A stretch of 64,000 bases of DNA from Rhodothermales bacterium (GTDB lineage Bacteria; Bacteroidota; Rhodothermia; Rhodothermales; VXPQ01). A program made the position numbers and the translations under genes. The notes under the pieces are model-generated. The model did no database searches. It was not told the origin of the DNA and saw only the letters and a list, made by a program, of their open reading frames with translations. The DNA lies in contig JAJECT010000039.1 of assembly GCA_022821845.1 (NCBI GenBank), forward strand, positions 1 through 64,000, written 5' to 3'. Below are positions 1 through 8,204 of the stretch, piece by piece (the stretch's first letter is position 1; each line of letters starts with the position of its first letter).

Positions 1-201
1 TTGCGTACGGTGGATCGCATGGTGTTTCTGAAGCAAGAACGTCATGGCTTATGCTCAATGTTGGTTAAAATGACGCGCCACCCTCTCGGCGAGGGTGATC
101 ATTTTCGTATGGGTGGGTGTGTCCAGGCAGGCTTGCGCGCCGCGTATGCGCCACAGGGGCGCACAAGGGCGCTTGTGTGCAATGGGCGTCCAGGCACATG
201 C

Positions 202-238
202 AAAAGCCCCGCTTCCGATGATCGGGGCGGGGCCTTTT
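202..238. terminator. Probable bidirectional intrinsic terminator
   Basis: The arms GCCCCGC and GCGGGGC pair around a loop of about 14 bases. The hairpin is flanked by AAAA on the left and TTTT on the right, so it could stop transcription from either side. It would insulate the promoter at 380-408 from whatever lies further left. Confidence 0.6.
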
Positions 239-379
239 GCCTAATGGCAAACAACGAAAATTATACGCCTATCGGGTTGGCGACGCGCCTTGGGAAAGCC
301 GTCGGCTCGCGGACTTCAGAAGGCGTCCGGGAAGGGGCGTTTATGCGCCATGTCCGCCCGGATTTTTTTCAAAAAGGAC

Positions 380-408
380 TTGATTTTTTGGCGGCGGGGG
401 CGTATATT
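380..408 (+). promoter_or_regulatory. Sigma-70-like promoter of cassette gene 1
   Basis: TTGATT at 380-385 and TATATT at 403-408 are separated by exactly 17 bases. The same -35/17/-10 layout precedes each of the other four related small genes, with GC-rich spacers ending in gcg. A leader of roughly 145 bases would precede an ATG at 555. Confidence 0.65.
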
Positions 409-554
409 ATTCCTGTTTCCGTATGCGTCTCTCTCCGTGCCCAGATGCCTGGTGCGCAGTCCATCGCGGAGCCCCCGCCGGCGTCCCGGCCCGGGTGCTG
501 CCGTTCATTAGCCTAACCCTAAAGAAGTGGTCCGTAAAAACTGGACAGGCGTTT

Positions 555-1124
555 ATGTACCCCAAAACGCACCAAAAACCCGTGCGCGGCGCGGGATCGC
601 GCCGGACGGAAAAAAAACCCAAGCGGAACACGACCGTCCCTGAAGCGCGTACAGAAAAGACAGCAACCTCCGAAAAGGCCGAGAACATGGCACAGGAACA
701 GGCGACAAAGGATTATGTCGACGCCGCAATAAACGGCGTACGCACCGAGATTGCGCAGGGATTCGGCGATGTGAACACCGCCATTGCGCAGGGATTCGGC
801 GATGTGAATACCGCCATTGCGAAGATAGGCGCAGAAAATGCGGAGAGGATCGCCAAGGTGGAAACAGGCCTGACGGATAAAATCGTCAAGGTGGAAACAG
901 GCCTGACGGATAAAATCGCCGAGGTGGAAACAGGCCTGACGGATAAAATCGTCAAGGTGGAAACAGGCCTGACGGATAAAATCGCCAGCGTGGAAACAAG
1001 CCTGACGCGGGAAATTGGAGATAAGACAAACGCTAAAAACAAGTGGGTTATTGCAACGACAATAACCGCATTGGGCGTCTTGGTTGGTGTTATAAGTATT
1101 ATCCTGATGTTGTTTTTGAGTTAA
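555..1124 (+). CDS. Hendecad coiled-coil protein with C-terminal membrane anchor
   Basis: This 189-residue protein has a basic, low-complexity start and then a long helical coiled coil made of 11-residue repeats. There are two copies of a repeat with core GFGDVNTAIAQ, then about four and a half copies of KVETGLTDKIV. The C-terminus is a hydrophobic span (WVIATTITALGVLVGVISII region) that should anchor it in the inner membrane. ATG 687 (MAQEQATKDYV) is the alternative start. The core is clearly related to the product of 6958-7335, which shares ENMA, QAT.DYV and NTAIA. It resembles DUF1640/CCDC90-type proteins in layout, but I do not recognise a named family. Function is unknown. Confidence 0.65.
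   Translation: MYPKTHQKPVRGAGSRRTEKKPKRNTTVPEARTEKTATSEKAENMAQEQATKDYVDAAINGVRTEIAQGFGDVNTAIAQGFGDVNTAIAKIGAENAERIAKVETGLTDKIVKVETGLTDKIAEVETGLTDKIVKVETGLTDKIASVETSLTREIGDKTNAKNKWVIATTITALGVLVGVISIILMLFLS
750..1011 (+). repeat. 33-bp tandem repeats inside cassette gene 1
   Basis: Two near-identical 33-bp units (750-782 and 783-815) are followed by a degenerate one. Four 33-bp units at 855-887, 888-920, 921-953 and 954-986 come next, then a partial fifth. Each unit encodes 11 residues, the hendecad period of a coiled coil. Near-identity at the nucleotide level suggests recent slippage or unequal exchange. Confidence 0.9.
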
Positions 1125-1231
1125 GCCCCCGCCAGGCCCCATCGGTCCGGGGACGCGACCAGAATGCGCCAGCGGCTTAATCCTGGCCGCGCGTAGCGTC
1201 GGGCGCAACGCCGAATGCCGAAAAACGGCGG

Positions 1232-2155
1232 TTATACGCCGATCAGGTCGGCGGCGGAGTTGTTCAGTTTGTCCCGCTGGTGAATGTAGCGCATGGTGGT
1301 GCTGACACTCTTGTGCCGGGCATGGATTTTCACCTGATGGAGGGTTGCCCCCGCCTCCAGCGCCAGCGTGCATCCCGTATGCCGGAGCGTATGCGTAGAT
1401 ATTTCGCAAGACAGTCCGGCCCGTTTCCCCGCCTGCTTGATCATATGGCATATCTGTCGCGTACTCAGGCGAGCGCCTTTCGTGCGGCCCACCGACCGCC
1501 AGAGCGGCCCGGACTCGACGCCGTATACTGCGCGCATGTTCTGTATCGCCTGCATCACATGCAGCGGAATCTTTACGAATTGATTGGAGCCGCCTTTCGC
1601 TTCCGGCAGGTCGAGCACCCAGTGCCCATGCAGGTTTCGGATGTGTTCTACGTCCATTGCGCCGACTTCGGAGCGTCGCAGCAGGCAGTTGAGCAGCGTC
1701 AGCACGATGGTGTGGTTGCGCCGCGCCGGGTTGCGGGGGTTATTCAGCGGGCCAACGAGCGTGGCGGCCAGCAGGCGTTTCGCCTCTTCTTTCGTCAGGG
1801 CGAATATCTTGCGCTGTTTCCCGCTTGATTTGCGCCTTCGGCGGATAAGATGCTTGTTCGCGGGGTTCTTGCGAATCGCGTCCATGGCGCAAAGCCAGTC
1901 GAAGAAAATGGTCGTGGCGGTAACGAAGCCTTCGACCGTCGCGGGCGCGAGCGCGTCTTCCGCTTTTTCGATTTGCTTGTTGACGTATTCGGTGGTGATC
2001 GCTTCGGCGTCTCGTATGGTTACGGATTCCGTTCCGAAGAATCGGACGAGGTTCTGGCGGTAAATGCGAATTGTGTTGGGGCGTTCGTATTTCGCCAGAA
2101 ACCGGCTGATCAGGTTGGTATCGACGTCGATGGAGGCCGCGTGCAGGTCTTGCAT
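1232..2155 (-). CDS. Tyrosine recombinase/integrase (XerC/D-like)
   Basis: This 307-residue site-specific recombinase is complete. An N-terminal SAM-like core-binding domain (about 10-100) precedes the catalytic domain. The full catalytic set is visible: Arg160 in LLRRSE, Lys187, His255 and Arg258 in HTLRH, His281 in ARHKSVSTT, and Tyr289 in TMRYIH. The usual LGH motif reads ARH. It lacks the extra segment typical of integron integrases. It lies downstream of the big secreted-protein gene on the same strand, separated by a terminator. Flanking att sites were not identified. Length and residues suggest an active enzyme from a mobile element or an orphan Xer-type recombinase. Confidence 0.88.
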   Translation of the reverse strand: MQDLHAASIDVDTNLISRFLAKYERPNTIRIYRQNLVRFFGTESVTIRDAEAITTEYVNKQIEKAEDALAPATVEGFVTATTIFFDWLCAMDAIRKNPANKHLIRRRRKSSGKQRKIFALTKEEAKRLLAATLVGPLNNPRNPARRNHTIVLTLLNCLLRRSEVGAMDVEHIRNLHGHWVLDLPEAKGGSNQFVKIPLHVMQAIQNMRAVYGVESGPLWRSVGRTKGARLSTRQICHMIKQAGKRAGLSCEISTHTLRHTGCTLALEAGATLHQVKIHARHKSVSTTMRYIHQRDKLNNSAADLIGV

Positions 2156-2259
2156 GGTCGTAAAATGGAGTATTTACAGAGCCATTGGGGGCTTCCGGTT
2201 TGAAATCAGACGACTTTTTGCGGGTTTTGTTTTCCTTGCAGGATATTCTGAAACGCCAC

Positions 2260-2293
2260 AAGGCCCCCGCTGCCGTGAAGCAACGGGGGCCTT
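2260..2293 (-). terminator. Intrinsic terminator after the secreted-protein gene
   Basis: The arms AAGGCCCCCG and CGGGGGCCTT form a strong hairpin of about ten base pairs around a loop of roughly 14 bases. It lies 36 bases past the stop of the gene ending at 2329 and before the integrase start, so it separates the two transcripts. Confidence 0.7.
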
Positions 2294-2328
2294 GCGGGTT
2301 GTGCCGAGAGGCGATGTTCCTTTCCTGA

Positions 2329-5300
2329 CTACTTGATGAGCACCATCGTCCGCGTGATGGTCTTGTTCGGCGCCACGAGGCGGTAGACGTACGTGCCGTT
2401 CGGCAATCCGTTCGCGTCGAAGTTCACCGCGTGGCGGCCCGCCGCCTGAGGACCTTCAAGCAACGTCGCCACTTCGCGTCCGAGCATGTCGTACACGAGG
2501 AGGCTTACGTCGCCCGCTTGCGGCAACGCGTACTCGATGGTCGTCTGCGGGTTGAACGGGTTCGGGTAGTTCTGCGACAGGCTTACCTCCGTGGGCAGTT
2601 CTTCGCCCTCCGCGCTCGTTACTTCGTTCACCGTAATCGTCATGGACGCCGAAATCTTGTTGAGTTCGCGGTCCGTGGCGTGAATGGTGACGCGCAGCGT
2701 GTTCGCCGCCGTGGGCACGAACGTCAGGATGCCCGTCGCCGGGTCCAGCGTAATGCGTCCCGCCGAGGTATACACGTCGTTGGGCTTGCTCAGGTCGTCG
2801 TAGCGATGGGCCGTTACGACGTCGGACGTGTCCATGACCAGATGGAAGCCGCCGGGAAGCAAATCTCCGGGGTCCGCATTCGGATCGATGAAGAGCGGCC
2901 CGAGCGGGTCTTTGGGATCCAACGGATTTTGCACATTCTTCAGGTCCTGAACCCAGGGCTTGTCGCCGTAGTCCAGCGTAATGCCCGCGGCGAGGATCGG
3001 CTGCACCCTCGGGTTGATGGTCGGTTTCGAGGCGCCCTGCACGGTAACCATGAACGTTTGGGGCCAGACTTCGCCCTTCGCGTTCCGGGCGGTTACGGTA
3101 ACCTCCGTCGTTCTGGTTTCCGCGCTCCAGACGGGGGTGATCGTCAGTTGGCTGCCCCGGGCGCCGGCCCGCGCGATCTTGACGTCTTTCGAATTCGCCG
3201 AATACGTCATCCGGCTGTCATCGGGAGCCTCGAACGCAGGCTGATCCCCGTCCTTCGCGGCGTCTATATCGTTCAGGTCGATCTTCAGGGGATCGCCCTC
3301 GGCGCTTATCGTCGTGTCGGGAATCTGCGTCTTGACGATCGGGGAGGTTGAGGATACGACCGTCAACCGGAAGGTATTCATTGCGCTTTGACCGCCCGGA
3401 TCCTTGGCCGTAATCGTAAAGGTTGTGCCGCCTGGCTTCAGCGAACGAATCTTTATTTCGCCGCCGGAAGGCGTAACGGTTGCGGCGTTTACCTCTGTGC
3501 GCATGTACGACGTAACGAACACGGTGGGGTTCGCGCCTATTTTCGCCGTCGTTGCGTCGCTCACCGTAACTTCGTGCGTGAGGGCATCGCCATTTCCGTC
3601 GGCGAATGTCCCGAACAGATGGACCACCCGTTCGCCGTCCTTGCCGCTTGCTTCGCGCATGACGATGTCTTCGAGCGGGTTGACCACATAGGGCTTGGTC
3701 GCGCTGGCTACGTTGACGCCTATGCGCAGGCGGGCGTATTCTCCGCCCGAATCCGTGGCGATAACCCATACGTCCGTCGCGTCGCCGCCCTTGGCCGCTT
3801 CCGCAAGGCTAAGCCGCAGTTTGGAACCGTCCTGCACGGCGGTAACTACATCCGGCTTGCCGACGAATATGCCGTAGTCCAGCGTGACTTCGTCCGGATC
3901 GGTAAACCGGTCGTAGAGTTCCAGTTCCTGCGACGTTTTTTCGTTGACCGTGAGCGCGACCGTTTCGGCGTACGCGTTCGCTTGCGCATTGTACTTCGCG
4001 CCAGTGGTTACGCTGGCGGCCTGCACCCTCGGCGCGTCGCTGGACATGACCCGGAACTGAATGGGCCGAAGATTCTCGTCGCCTGTGGCGTCATCCGGCT
4101 GGAAGGCGATTTTGAAGGCCCCCGCCGCGATGGGCGTAATTTGCAGGATGTCCCGGTCGTCCAGCGTAACCTGGGCTTGCGACCCCGCGATGAACGAGGC
4201 GCCGGGGTCGTTGACCGCCGCGCCGTCGCCTATCACGTAGTGATGTATGGTCCAGGTCTTATTGCCGAACTCCGTGATTTCCGCATCGAGGTTCACGAAA
4301 AGGTCCCCGCCGCCCACGCGCAGAACTTTCGTTCCGCCCGGATTTTCCGTAATGACCGTTTGCGGCGTATCCGGCACATTGCGCCCCACCATGGCTACGG
4401 TTTGCCATTGCCACGGCTTTTTAAATATGTTATCGCCTTCCTGCTGGCCACGCAGGCTCCAAGTGATTTGGTCGCCGCGATTTCCGTCGTCTCGGTCGTT
4501 GAGGGTGATTGACATGGGGGAGTAGCGGATGTCGCTGGCGCCGGGGAAGGCGGGTTCGCTGTCCGTGGCGTCCTTGAACTCGGCCACAGGCAACACCTGT
4601 AGAATTTTGTAGCCGCCAGTCATGGGTGCGTACGCGCCGCTGCCTGCATCTACCTTGGAGGTACCGCCGGGCAGGTCTGAATTAATTCTAACAGTGCCTG
4701 CCGTATTGTCGTCACCGTGCGTGGATATGCGCAGATGGTAATCGGGGTAGTTGCCGCGTTTTCTGTTTTCGGTGCTTCCCGAGCCTGTGTCCCTTACGCC
4801 GTCATCGTGCGGACTGCCGCCGATAATCGATCCGCCCGCGTTCCGCACGTCGTAATTGCCCCATACGAATTCAATAGAATCATCCTGCCAAGCGTCGGCT
4901 GGAACTCTGTTGGTCGGGGAAATTTCCACCTTGTCGTCGGTTACTTCGGCGTAGACATAGAGTTCGTTGGCGTCCGAGTACCCTATCCAGAGGGATGCAG
5001 AAAGGTCTTCGTCTTCTGGAGATGTGCCGCCTACGGTGCGCACCGAATGCGCCTGATTGATCGTGAACGGCTTGGCCGTCGCAGGAAATCCGCCGCTGGA
5101 AACGGTCCCCGCCGCGATGTTGGCTTTGATGGCGGCGGCTTGCCCGCTGGTCAATTGCACGATCGCCGGGGAATACGTAGCCTTGAGCGAGCCGGAACTG
5201 CCCGATATATCCCGGTTCTCCAGACCACCTCCTTCCAGGCTCGTAACCGCATAATAAATGACGCTGCCGACGGAGGGGTGGGGCAATTCGCCCGGTGCCC

Positions 5301-6462
5301 GTACGGTTTGCACCCCGCCGTTTGCAGTGAGGTCTACTCCGTCTCCTCCTACTGTCGCAACCAGCGCGACGCTCTGGGCCCTTAAGTCCGTAATCGGGCT
5401 GTGGCTGGCGTATACTTTGTAGCTTTTGATATCGGTGTGTTCGGTGTTGTGGGTCCAGGAAATAGTATGCCAGTTGCCGTCCGCGCTGAAGTTTACGCCA
5501 GAAACTGCAGGAGGCGGAGCCTGAACCGGGAGGAGCCCCGTGAGGTCCTTGCCTGCTGGGCCGATGTACACGTTGTCCAGGTAAATCGGGGCACCTTCCG
5601 CTTGGGAAGCAGGCCAGTCCCAATGGATGCCCACAGATTCTACGTTGTCCCATTCGAATTCTGTCCACAGCTCAGGTGCTTGCGCCGTCGCTGGTCCCAT
5701 CAGATCAAGCCCGATCGCGAAACCGGCCCACGAGCCGGCGTAGAGCCACCGTTTTTCCAAATCGGGGAGGCTGCTGCCCATTTTTGCGGCTTGAAGGGTA
5801 GCCCAGGTTGCGGGCGGGAGCGTGAGCGATACGTCGTGCCATTCTCCGTTGCGCATGGCATCCGGTATGGACCAGCGCAGGCGAAACGGGTTATTGTGCT
5901 GGGCTGTGTTTCCGTCTTCCGGTCCATAATCCTCAAACTGGATGGAAAGGCGGTACTGCGTCTCCAAATTGCCGCCTTCGTCCTTCGGGTTGTTTGCATC
6001 CACCAGGATGCGAAAGGAGAGGACATTCCCGGCGTCCCGATTGGCCGTCATGTCGCGGGGCGCGCCCTGATCAGCTGCATCTGCAAAAAAGAACCTCGTA
6101 TAGGCGTGATTAAAACTGTTTTCAAATTTTATCACCCTGTTGTCTTCGTTCTTCGGGTCGTTTACGACCTGCGCACCGGACAAGTGGTCGCCGGTGTTAC
6201 CGACTTTTAGAAGATCAGGGTTTATGCTGTCCACAAAAAAGACAAAGCTTTCCCCAAGCGGCACCGCGTCCACCCCCTGATTCTGCCCCTGCGCGTCCTG
6301 CGCAACCATGCCCCCAAACAGCAGGCACAGGGCCGCGGCAAGGCAACCCGCGAAATGCAGTCCAGATCGTCCAGCGCGCGCACGGGAAAGGGCGTGGCCA
6401 GGAAGCGTTGCGCCGATTGTCCGGGATTCGTATGCGTAATTCTCGTTGTAAACGTGGCTCAT
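2329..6462 (-). CDS. Large secreted multidomain protein with T9SS sorting domain
   Basis: This 1377-residue protein carries an N-terminal signal sequence (hydrophobic core FAGCLAAALCLLFGG, then a QA/QG cleavage region). The start at MSHVYN is preferred over an in-frame codon 14 residues upstream because of signal-peptide placement. The middle (about 460-680) looks like a family 9 carbohydrate-binding module, with VTDDKVEI followed by WQDDSIEFVWGNYD. It continues into Ig- or cadherin-like repeats. The last ~85 residues are a type A T9SS C-terminal domain: LSQNYPNPFNPQTTIEYALP, DMLGREVATL, LPNGTYVYRL and a final MVLIK. It is therefore probably secreted and anchored at the surface. A role in polysaccharide binding is inferred. 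Confidence 0.85.
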   Translation of the reverse strand: MSHVYNENYAYESRTIGATLPGHALSRARAGRSGLHFAGCLAAALCLLFGGMVAQDAQGQNQGVDAVPLGESFVFFVDSINPDLLKVGNTGDHLSGAQVVNDPKNEDNRVIKFENSFNHAYTRFFFADAADQGAPRDMTANRDAGNVLSFRILVDANNPKDEGGNLETQYRLSIQFEDYGPEDGNTAQHNNPFRLRWSIPDAMRNGEWHDVSLTLPPATWATLQAAKMGSSLPDLEKRWLYAGSWAGFAIGLDLMGPATAQAPELWTEFEWDNVESVGIHWDWPASQAEGAPIYLDNVYIGPAGKDLTGLLPVQAPPPAVSGVNFSADGNWHTISWTHNTEHTDIKSYKVYASHSPITDLRAQSVALVATVGGDGVDLTANGGVQTVRAPGELPHPSVGSVIYYAVTSLEGGGLENRDISGSSGSLKATYSPAIVQLTSGQAAAIKANIAAGTVSSGGFPATAKPFTINQAHSVRTVGGTSPEDEDLSASLWIGYSDANELYVYAEVTDDKVEISPTNRVPADAWQDDSIEFVWGNYDVRNAGGSIIGGSPHDDGVRDTGSGSTENRKRGNYPDYHLRISTHGDDNTAGTVRINSDLPGGTSKVDAGSGAYAPMTGGYKILQVLPVAEFKDATDSEPAFPGASDIRYSPMSITLNDRDDGNRGDQITWSLRGQQEGDNIFKKPWQWQTVAMVGRNVPDTPQTVITENPGGTKVLRVGGGDLFVNLDAEITEFGNKTWTIHHYVIGDGAAVNDPGASFIAGSQAQVTLDDRDILQITPIAAGAFKIAFQPDDATGDENLRPIQFRVMSSDAPRVQAASVTTGAKYNAQANAYAETVALTVNEKTSQELELYDRFTDPDEVTLDYGIFVGKPDVVTAVQDGSKLRLSLAEAAKGGDATDVWVIATDSGGEYARLRIGVNVASATKPYVVNPLEDIVMREASGKDGERVVHLFGTFADGNGDALTHEVTVSDATTAKIGANPTVFVTSYMRTEVNAATVTPSGGEIKIRSLKPGGTTFTITAKDPGGQSAMNTFRLTVVSSTSPIVKTQIPDTTISAEGDPLKIDLNDIDAAKDGDQPAFEAPDDSRMTYSANSKDVKIARAGARGSQLTITPVWSAETRTTEVTVTARNAKGEVWPQTFMVTVQGASKPTINPRVQPILAAGITLDYGDKPWVQDLKNVQNPLDPKDPLGPLFIDPNADPGDLLPGGFHLVMDTSDVVTAHRYDDLSKPNDVYTSAGRITLDPATGILTFVPTAANTLRVTIHATDRELNKISASMTITVNEVTSAEGEELPTEVSLSQNYPNPFNPQTTIEYALPQAGDVSLLVYDMLGREVATLLEGPQAAGRHAVNFDANGLPNGTYVYRLVAPNKTITRTMVLIK

Positions 6463-6548
6463 AGTGGGGGGAGGGTTAGTGCCGATAAGCGCCCATACGG
6501 GCAAGATTGTCGAGGCGGAATGGAGCCGCCCCGCAATCGCCGTTTCGC

Positions 6549-6577
6549 TAAATACGGAATATTTATCGTGTTTTCAA
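6549..6577 (-). promoter_or_regulatory. Candidate promoter of the large secreted protein
   Basis: Read on the minus strand, TTGAAA (6577-6572) and TATTTA (6554-6549) are 17 bases apart in an AT-rich stretch. They sit about 90 bases upstream of the start at 6462. The -10 is weak. Confidence 0.4.
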
Positions 6578-6813
6578 GAAAAAATTAAAAAATGCGCGAA
6601 TAAACGCCGTTTTCCTGCCATATTTCGGCTTTTTTATGCGCTATTAGACAGTTTTGGCGCCGCAGATACTCAAAAAACGGGTCGCCGCGGCGGTCCCGCG
6701 CCTTGTTTCGCCTTTGCGAACGCCGTGCTGCGCAGCGGCGGCGCAGCGTTTGTGGATGGTTCGGGCGGCGGGTTGGTTTTTTTTGGGAGGGGGCGAATTC
6801 CCTGTTTTTTTGC

Positions 6814-6842
6814 TTGATTTTTGCGCTGCTGCTGCGTATAAT
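6814..6842 (+). promoter_or_regulatory. Sigma-70-like promoter of cassette gene 2
   Basis: TTGATT (6814-6819) and a perfect TATAAT (6837-6842) are separated by 17 bases. The pair is preceded by GAATTCCCTG, a sequence also present before the next promoter at 7462-7490. Confidence 0.7.
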
Positions 6843-6957
6843 GCTATTGTGCTCCGGGTGCTTTTCTGTTGAAAACGCAAGGTCAGAACGTCCGGTTCGT
6901 CCAGCGCACAGGCGAGGCTACCCGTTCGGAGACGTATGGCGGGTGAATGCATTCAGT

Positions 6958-7335
6958 ATGCCGTACACGGTGCGCTCTTCAAAGCGGGATACGCCCGATC
7001 CTGTCAAACGCGCAGAAGAGGCGCAGGCGGCTAAACAGTTTGAGAACATGGCAGAGGAACGCGAACAGACAATGTCGGCTGCGGAACAGGCTACAAGGGA
7101 TTATGTCCGCGCTGAAACAAGCGGCGTTCGCCTGGAGATTGCGGAGCAATTCGGCAGGCAGAACACTGCAATCGCTGAGGGATTTGGCAAAGCGAACACT
7201 GCTATTGCGAACATTAGCAAAGAAAACGCGGAGCGAGCAAGCAGGCACCTTTTGCGCATTGTCGGAACGATCATAACCGGCGGGATACTTGCAACCGCCT
7301 TTCTTGCTTTCCTGATGCGGCTTTGGACGTTATGA
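6958..7335 (+). CDS. Small coiled-coil protein with C-terminal membrane span
   Basis: This 125-residue protein is paralogous to the product of 555-1124. A charged N-terminus leads to ENMAEEREQ, EQATRDYV, VRLEIAEQFG and two 11-residue repeats with NTAIA. These are followed by one hydrophobic helix (IVGTIITGGILATAFLAFL). It has fewer hendecads than gene 1. ATG 6958 is chosen because its upstream leader carries the TATAAT promoter; ATG 7048 is an alternative. DNA around 6984-7030 reappears in a different reading frame in the tails of the three other cassette genes. Function is unknown; it is probably a membrane-anchored oligomer. Confidence 0.6.
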   Translation: MPYTVRSSKRDTPDPVKRAEEAQAAKQFENMAEEREQTMSAAEQATRDYVRAETSGVRLEIAEQFGRQNTAIAEGFGKANTAIANISKENAERASRHLLRIVGTIITGGILATAFLAFLMRLWTL

Positions 7336-7461
7336 TCCCGCCATTCGCGCAGCGCGCGCCTCGGCGTTCTGCGCGGCGGCGGGCTGGGTTCGGGATGGGT
7401 TCGCGCGGCGGGTTGGTTTTTTGGGGGCGTGGGGCGTGGGCCGAATTCCCTGACTTTTCGC

Positions 7462-7490
7462 TTGCCTTTTGCCCTTTGGCGGCGTATACT
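7462..7490 (+). promoter_or_regulatory. Sigma-70-like promoter of cassette gene 3
   Basis: TTGCCT (7462-7467) and TATACT (7485-7490) are separated by 17 bases (spacer ending tttggcggcg). The spacer, -10 and following leader are nearly identical to those at 8244-8300 and at 11894-11951 on the minus strand. Confidence 0.7.
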
Positions 7491-7525
7491 GTTCAGGTCA
7501 TTTGTAACCCCAAACGGAGCGGACG

Positions 7526-7993
7526 ATGAAGAAATTCGAGGATTGGACCTGGAAGGATATTCGCAATGGCCTTGCGTCGTTGGCCATTGCGCTTGGGATG
7601 GTCTATGCTCCGTACGCCTTTATGTGGACGGATCTAAAGGGCGATATTCGGGAATTGCGCCAGGATACGCGGGAATTGCGACGGGATACAAAAGAGATTG
7701 CGGCGGGACTCGCCCGCCTTGAGGCGCATTTCAGCATTACGACGTCGCAGCCGGAGGACATTGCCCCTCTGGATGCAGATTCCATGCTTGCGTCCCGCGC
7801 TGGCGCGATGCCCGCCGCCGTATCCGTCCTTGATGCAGAGCCAGCGCTCCGGCCTTCGAGTCTCTCGCGCCGTTTCGCGCTTGCTGGCGCGCGGCTGCTT
7901 TGCGATATACTGCCCGCTGTGCCGGGCGGCGCCTTTCTCCAGGCGGGATACGCCCGGTCCTGTCAAGCGTGCGCAATAGGCGCAAACGCCTGA
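7526..7993 (+). CDS. Small membrane-anchored coiled-coil protein (copy 3)
   Basis: This 155-residue protein starts at an ATG preceded by ACGGAGCGGACG. A hydrophobic N-terminal segment (GLASLAIALGMVYAPYAF) follows a short charged cap MKKFEDW. Next is a heptad coiled coil (GDIRELRQDTRELRRDTKEIAAGLARLEAHF), then an Ala/Pro-rich linker. The C-terminal tail (LLCDILPAVPGG...QACAIGANA) has two cysteine pairs. The membrane helix is N-terminal, opposite to cassette genes 1 and 2. Copy 4 at 8301-8747 is nearly identical but lacks one heptad. No known family is recognised. Confidence 0.6.
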   Translation: MKKFEDWTWKDIRNGLASLAIALGMVYAPYAFMWTDLKGDIRELRQDTRELRRDTKEIAAGLARLEAHFSITTSQPEDIAPLDADSMLASRAGAMPAAVSVLDAEPALRPSSLSRRFALAGARLLCDILPAVPGGAFLQAGYARSCQACAIGANA

Positions 7994-7995
7994 AC
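7812..7995 (+). repeat. 3' cap of cassette, copy in gene 3
   Basis: This roughly 180-bp segment covers the gene's 3' end and stop codon. It recurs at 8562-8750 and, inverted, at 11341-11531 with about 90% or better identity by eye. It contains GCCTGAACAGGC, an inverted repeat overlapping the stop codon, and the motif GCGGGATACGCCCG. Identity here exceeds that of the upstream coding parts when compared with the 11343-11894 copy. Confidence 0.75.
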
Positions 7996-7997
7996 AG

Positions 7998-8035
7998 GCG
8001 GGGAAGCGGTCTCGGATGTTATAGCCCCGCTTTTT
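7998..8035 (+). terminator. Intrinsic terminator after cassette gene 3
   Basis: The arms GCGGGG (7998-8003) and CCCCGC (8025-8030) are followed directly by TTTTT (8031-8035). The hairpin begins five bases after the stop codon. Confidence 0.65.
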
Positions 8036-8094
8036 ACCCCGCTCGCGCATACGCCGTTCTGCGCGGCGACAGAAGGGGGAGGGGAACACTTCTT

Positions 8095-8187
8095 GATTTA
8101 CAACTTCAGCCGGGTTCGGACAGCGATGGGGCGCACAGAAACGCCCGGAACAGCGCCGCCAGCAAATTGCCCGCCAGCAGGGCGTAG
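8095..8187 (-). pseudogene. Fragment of the NCS1-like permease gene
   Basis: About 90 bases match the reverse complement of 12251-12338, inside the permease gene 12050-13462, at roughly 90% identity by eye. Shared landmarks are TTCAGCCGGGTTCGGAC, GCGCACAGAAACGCCC and CCGCCAGCAAATTGCCCGCC. The match covers roughly codons 68-96. Single-base differences and an indel break the frame. The fragment then joins sequence matching 11990-12020 inverted, so about 200 bases present at the other locus are missing here. It is a remnant carried with the adjacent cassette promoter. Confidence 0.8.
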
Positions 8188-8204
8188 CGACGGCCGGGCG
8201 TCGC

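Larger units (their letters stand above)
1..554. other. Gene-poor left edge upstream of first cassette gene
   Basis: I see no convincing protein gene here. The open frames overlap each other in both directions and show no family signature. The stretch does hold a hairpin with flanking A and T runs (202-238) and a strong promoter-like pair (380-408). The latter matches the promoters of the related small genes further right. The upstream neighbour lies outside the window. Confidence 0.5.
6463..6957. other. Divergent intergenic region with two promoters
   Basis: This stretch between the divergent genes has an AT-rich left half (6540-6650) with a promoter-like pair on the minus strand. Its right part is GC-rich, carries T-runs and contains a plus-strand promoter. 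About 6700-6843 is recognisably repeated at about 7340-7490, sharing a GGCGGGTTGGTTTTTT stretch and GAATTCCCTG just upstream of the -35. I see no protein-coding gene here. Confidence 0.5.

Noticed and set aside
750-1011. CRISPR array
   Set aside because: The repeats are contiguous, without unique spacers, and are coding hendecads.
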